Shown: in pieces, positions 61,691-64,000 of the stretch
How positions within the stretch are numbered: the first letter of the stretch is position 1
How the letters are laid out: every line of letters begins with the position of its first letter
Assembly: GCA_000023725.1 (NCBI GenBank)
Contig: CP001673.1
Location: forward strand, 1,622,342 to 1,686,341
Direction: 5' to 3'
DNA from: Flavobacteriaceae bacterium 3519-10
Lineage (GTDB): Bacteria > Bacteroidota > Bacteroidia > Flavobacteriales > Weeksellaceae
DNA: 64,000 nucleotides
The notes under the pieces: generated by a model
What the model saw: only the letters and a program-made list of their open reading frames with translations
Databases searched by the model: none
What the model was told of the DNA's origin: nothing
Made by a program: the position numbers and the translations under genes

Positions 61691-62743
61691 TTAATCGATC
61701 TTTTTTACGACTGCCTTTTCAGCTTCCTTGCGGCTGCCGTCGAAACCGTCTACACCGCTTACGGTTGTGTATTTCAGAACATATCTTTTACCCGGATTCA
61801 ACATATTATAAACACTCTGGCACATCAAAGTAGCTTCATGGAAACCACACAAAATGAGTTTCAGTTTGCCAGAATAGGTGTTGATGTCACCGATTGCGTA
61901 AACACCAGGTATGTTGGTCTGATAATCGAGTGCATTATTTACAACGATCGCATTTTTTTCAATGTTCAGACCCCAATTGGCCAAATCGCCAAGTTTTGGT
62001 GTAAGTCCGAACAACGGAATAAAATAATCGGTTTCGTAATCGTAGGTTTCACCTTCTTTTTCAATCGTGATGGCCGATACTTTTCCTTCCCCTTTAATTC
62101 CGGTTACTTCGGCTGGCGTAATCAATCGGATCTTTCCCTGATCTTTAAGCGCCTGAACTTTCTCCACCGAATCCAAAGCGCCGCGGAATTCGTTCCGGCG
62201 GTGGATTAACGTTACTTCACTTGCAATATCGCTGAGGAAGATGCTCCAGTCGAGCGCAGAATCACCACCGCCCGCAATCACCACTTTTTTTCCGCGGAAA
62301 TGTTCGGGTTCTTTGATGAAATATTCCAAACCTTTCTCTTCATAATCGGCAATATTCTCAATTGTAGGTTTTCTCGGCTCGAAAGTTCCTAAACCTCCTG
62401 CGATGGCAACCGCTTTCGCATGGTGAACAGTACCTTTATTGGTGATGACTTTGAATGTGCCATCTTCAAGTTTGGTTAATGTCTGAGCGGTTTCACCCAA
62501 TGTAAAACCAGGCTGGAACTGCTTGATCTGCTCCATCAGATTATCTACAAGCTCCCCGGCATTGATTGACGGAAAGCCCGGAATATCGAAAATAGGTTTT
62601 TTAGGATACAGTTCGGTAAGCTGGCCGCCAGGTTGTGGCAACGCATCGATAATATGGCATTTCATCTTCAGCAAACCGGCTTCGAAAACCGCAAAAAGTC
62701 CTGTTGGTCCTGCCCCTATAATCAGTATATCGCTTGTAATCAT
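61691..62743 (-). CDS. Ferredoxin/flavodoxin-NADP+ reductase, thioredoxin-reductase type
   Basis: A 350-residue FAD/NAD(P) disulfide-oxidoreductase-fold protein. LIIGAGPTGLFAVFEAGLL binds FAD, VVIAGGGDSALDWSIFLSD binds NADPH, and GVYAIGDINTYSGKLKLILCGFHEA the FAD pyrophosphate. The CxxC of thioredoxin reductase is absent, so it belongs to the ferredoxin-NADP reductase subgroup of that fold. It probably reduces the ferredoxin encoded just downstream. Confidence 0.93.
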   Translation of the reverse strand: MITSDILIIGAGPTGLFAVFEAGLLKMKCHIIDALPQPGGQLTELYPKKPIFDIPGFPSINAGELVDNLMEQIKQFQPGFTLGETAQTLTKLEDGTFKVITNKGTVHHAKAVAIAGGLGTFEPRKPTIENIADYEEKGLEYFIKEPEHFRGKKVVIAGGGDSALDWSIFLSDIASEVTLIHRRNEFRGALDSVEKVQALKDQGKIRLITPAEVTGIKGEGKVSAITIEKEGETYDYETDYFIPLFGLTPKLGDLANWGLNIEKNAIVVNNALDYQTNIPGVYAIGDINTYSGKLKLILCGFHEATLMCQSVYNMLNPGKRYVLKYTTVSGVDGFDGSRKEAEKAVVKKID

Positions 62744-62775
62744 GATGTCTATGTTTAAGGAAAAATTTAATTTTG

Positions 62776-62783
62776 CAAATTTA
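62776..62783 (-). promoter_or_regulatory. -7 element of the reductase gene
   Basis: TAAATTTG on the minus strand matches TAnnTTTG and would give a leader of about 29 nt before ATG 62743. No clear -33. Confidence 0.45.
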
Positions 62784-62853
62784 GGAAAAATAAAAGAACA
62801 GCGGCAGGCATAATACTGATTTCAGCTCACAGACACCGGCGGAATCAGTGTTT

Positions 62854-62861
62854 TATATTTG
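62854..62861 (+). promoter_or_regulatory. -7 element of the DUF3108 gene
   Basis: TATATTTG matches TAnnTTTG, 27 nt before ATG 62889. No clear -33. Confidence 0.5.
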
Positions 62862-62888
62862 TGGCAAATTATTTGCAAAACAAAGCAT

Positions 62889-63656
62889 ATGAATAAATTT
62901 TTTGGCTTTTTGGGTATACTTTTTTTTGCCCTTGGTTTCTCACAAAAACTCGATAATATTCAGTCCGGCGAAAGCCTGAATTACAGGATTCACTACGGCC
63001 TGCTGAATGCGGGCTCTGCTACACTGTCTACCTCTAAAACAACGTACAAAGGCCAGCCACACCTCCATGTGAAAGGTTATGGGAAGACGACGGGAGCGGT
63101 TCGGGCATTCTTTAAAGTTGAAGATTTTTACGAAAGTTATATCAATTCTAAAACCGGATTACCGAGTTTTTATGTTAGAAATGTGAAGGAAGGCGGCTAT
63201 ACGCAGCATCTGCAGACTTCATTCAACCATAATAACCAGACGCTGCTGCTTACTGATAAAGAGAAGAATACCACGCAGACAATGAAATCCGTTAAAGGCG
63301 TGCAGGACATGTTGTCAGCTTTTTACTACCTGCGGAGTTTGGAGGCTTCAGATTTAAGAGTCGGAAGCGTTAAAAAACTCAATGTATGGATTGATGACGA
63401 ATTTTTTCCATTCCAGCTTAAAGTAATCGGAACCGAAAATGTTAAAACAAAATTCGGTACGATCAATTGTCTTAAAATCGTTCCTCAGGTAATCAGCGGA
63501 CGTGTATTTAAAGATAAAGAAGGCGTAACACTTTGGGTGAGCAACGACCGAAATTACGTTCCCATCGCCATTAAAGCAGAACTGGCTGTAGGATCGCTGA
63601 AGGCCAGCATAGATTCTTATAAAAACGTGAAGTATCCGATGAAATTTGTACGGTAA
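62889..63656 (+). CDS. DUF3108 exported protein
   Basis: A 255-residue protein with a signal peptide (MNKFFGFLGILFFALGFSQ) and a DUF3108 beta-rich body: GESLNYRIHYGLLNAGSATLSTSKTTYKG, FFKVEDFYESYINSKTGLP, VWIDDEFFPFQLKVIGTENVKTKFG. Function unknown; similar proteins sit in the periplasm or outer membrane. ATG 62889 is preferred over TTG 62859, which lies inside the promoter. Its stop is followed by a terminator. Confidence 0.85.
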   Translation: MNKFFGFLGILFFALGFSQKLDNIQSGESLNYRIHYGLLNAGSATLSTSKTTYKGQPHLHVKGYGKTTGAVRAFFKVEDFYESYINSKTGLPSFYVRNVKEGGYTQHLQTSFNHNNQTLLLTDKEKNTTQTMKSVKGVQDMLSAFYYLRSLEASDLRVGSVKKLNVWIDDEFFPFQLKVIGTENVKTKFGTINCLKIVPQVISGRVFKDKEGVTLWVSNDRNYVPIAIKAELAVGSLKASIDSYKNVKYPMKFVR

Positions 63657-63677
63657 ATTGACCTTCCCATATTATTT

Positions 63678-63707
63678 AAGCCCTATTGTAACAAATTGGG
63701 GCTTTTT
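63678..63707 (+). terminator. Terminator of the DUF3108 gene
   Basis: Stem AAGCCC/GGGCTT with an inner TTG/CAA pair and a T tract, 21 nt after the stop. Confidence 0.85.
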
Positions 63708-63737
63708 GTTGTCCTATAAGAAGCAAACTAAAACTCC

Positions 63738-64000
63738 ATGAAAACTAAAATTCCGTGCCTGGCGCTTGTGCTGGCATGTACACTCGGTACCGCACAAAAA
63801 ACCACCGGCGACAGCATTGCGCGCAAGACAGTTACGGCCGTTCAGATCAACCAACAGGTGAAAATAGACGGTATTTTAGACGAGGAAGCGTGGCAGACGA
63901 CTAATGCTGCAGCAAATTTTGTGGAAAGACGCCCAAATAATGGAAAAGCAGAACCCGATTCGCTGAAAAGTGTTGTAAAAGTACTTTACGACGACACCGG
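63738..64000 (+). CDS. DUF5916/CBM9-like exported protein, N-terminal part (cut by window edge)
   Basis: The first 88 residues are visible. A signal peptide (MKTKIPCLALVLACTLGTAQ) is followed by VKIDGILDEEAWQTTNAAANFVERRPNNG, the opening of the CBM9-like domain that starts DUF5916 outer-membrane proteins. The frame is open to the end of the window. The full protein would probably be about 700-850 residues, but that cannot be checked here. Confidence 0.8.
   Translation, partial: MKTKIPCLALVLACTLGTAQKTTGDSIARKTVTAVQINQQVKIDGILDEEAWQTTNAAANFVERRPNNGKAEPDSLKSVVKVLYDDT

Noticed and set aside
1-64000. tRNA, rRNA, prophage or insertion sequence
   Set aside because: No cloverleaf, rRNA segment, integrase, transposase or phage structural gene was seen by eye; a tRNA and Rfam scan would settle it.

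Overview
The window comes from a member of the Bacteroidota, most likely a Chryseobacterium-like flavobacterium (Weeksellaceae). The evidence is a type IX secretion C-terminal sorting domain, a SusC/SusD polysaccharide utilisation locus, a zeaxanthin-type carotenoid operon with a fused CrtYc-CrtYd lycopene cyclase, promoters of the Bacteroidota TAnnTTTG type, and A/T-rich gene starts without Shine-Dalgarno sequences. Most of it is ordinary chromosome. I see no phage, insertion sequence, CRISPR array, tRNA or rRNA.

Layout. 1-1365: the tail of a DUF3298 protein and a lipid kinase. 1362-8178: a carotenoid locus, with a divergent MarR-type regulator followed by crtI, crtB, a small secreted protein, crtZ, lycopene cyclase, an SRPBCC protein and an SDR with a DUF2867-like tail. 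The genes are packed with overlaps and are probably one operon making zeaxanthin or a derivative. 8180-11779: gamma-glutamyltransferase, L-threonine dehydrogenase and a degenerate polysaccharide deacetylase. 11939-13573: a large T9SS cargo protein. 13705-14966: the rpsF-rpsR-rplI ribosomal operon. 15071-18069: a ClC transporter and a membrane-anchored glutamate synthase-like flavoprotein. 18171-29374: a polysaccharide utilisation locus on the minus strand (SusC, SusD, LamG lipoprotein, two GH144-type hydrolases, an esterase-like hydrolase and a GH3 beta-glucosidase). Its enzyme set points to beta-1,2-glucan.

29571-39302: small housekeeping and envelope genes (DUF4197, DUF493, a TIGR01777 epimerase, ArsC-like protein, deoxynucleoside kinase, glutaminyl cyclase, M1 aminopeptidase, and a PBP4-type peptidase joined to a histidine kinase). 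39393-48045: Rel, NhaA, a BrkB-type membrane protein, RlmH, a HipA-like kinase with its DUF3037 partner, and a UvrD/PcrA helicase. 48186-48841: two cold-shock-domain genes; the longer one appears frameshifted in an A8 tract. 49212-64000: an active/inactive M16 peptidase pair, a response regulator with a PAS histidine kinase, SecG, two glycosyltransferases, RecR, an aminoacyl-histidine dipeptidase, a ferredoxin and its thioredoxin-reductase-like reductase, a DUF3108 protein and the start of a DUF5916-type protein.

Beyond the genes, several intergenic regions hold repeat-like structure: a 102-bp palindromic element after the DUF3037 gene, a long hairpin element inside the utilisation locus, and period-7 tracts (ATGAGTA and CTTTTTA types). 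Two of the CTTTTTA-type tracts form an exact 25-nt inverted repeat around 61.1 kb. No clearly new multi-gene system stands out. The best candidates for follow-up are the cold-shock gene frameshift, the SRPBCC-SDR tail of the carotenoid operon, the HipA-like/DUF3037 pair and the repeat elements.
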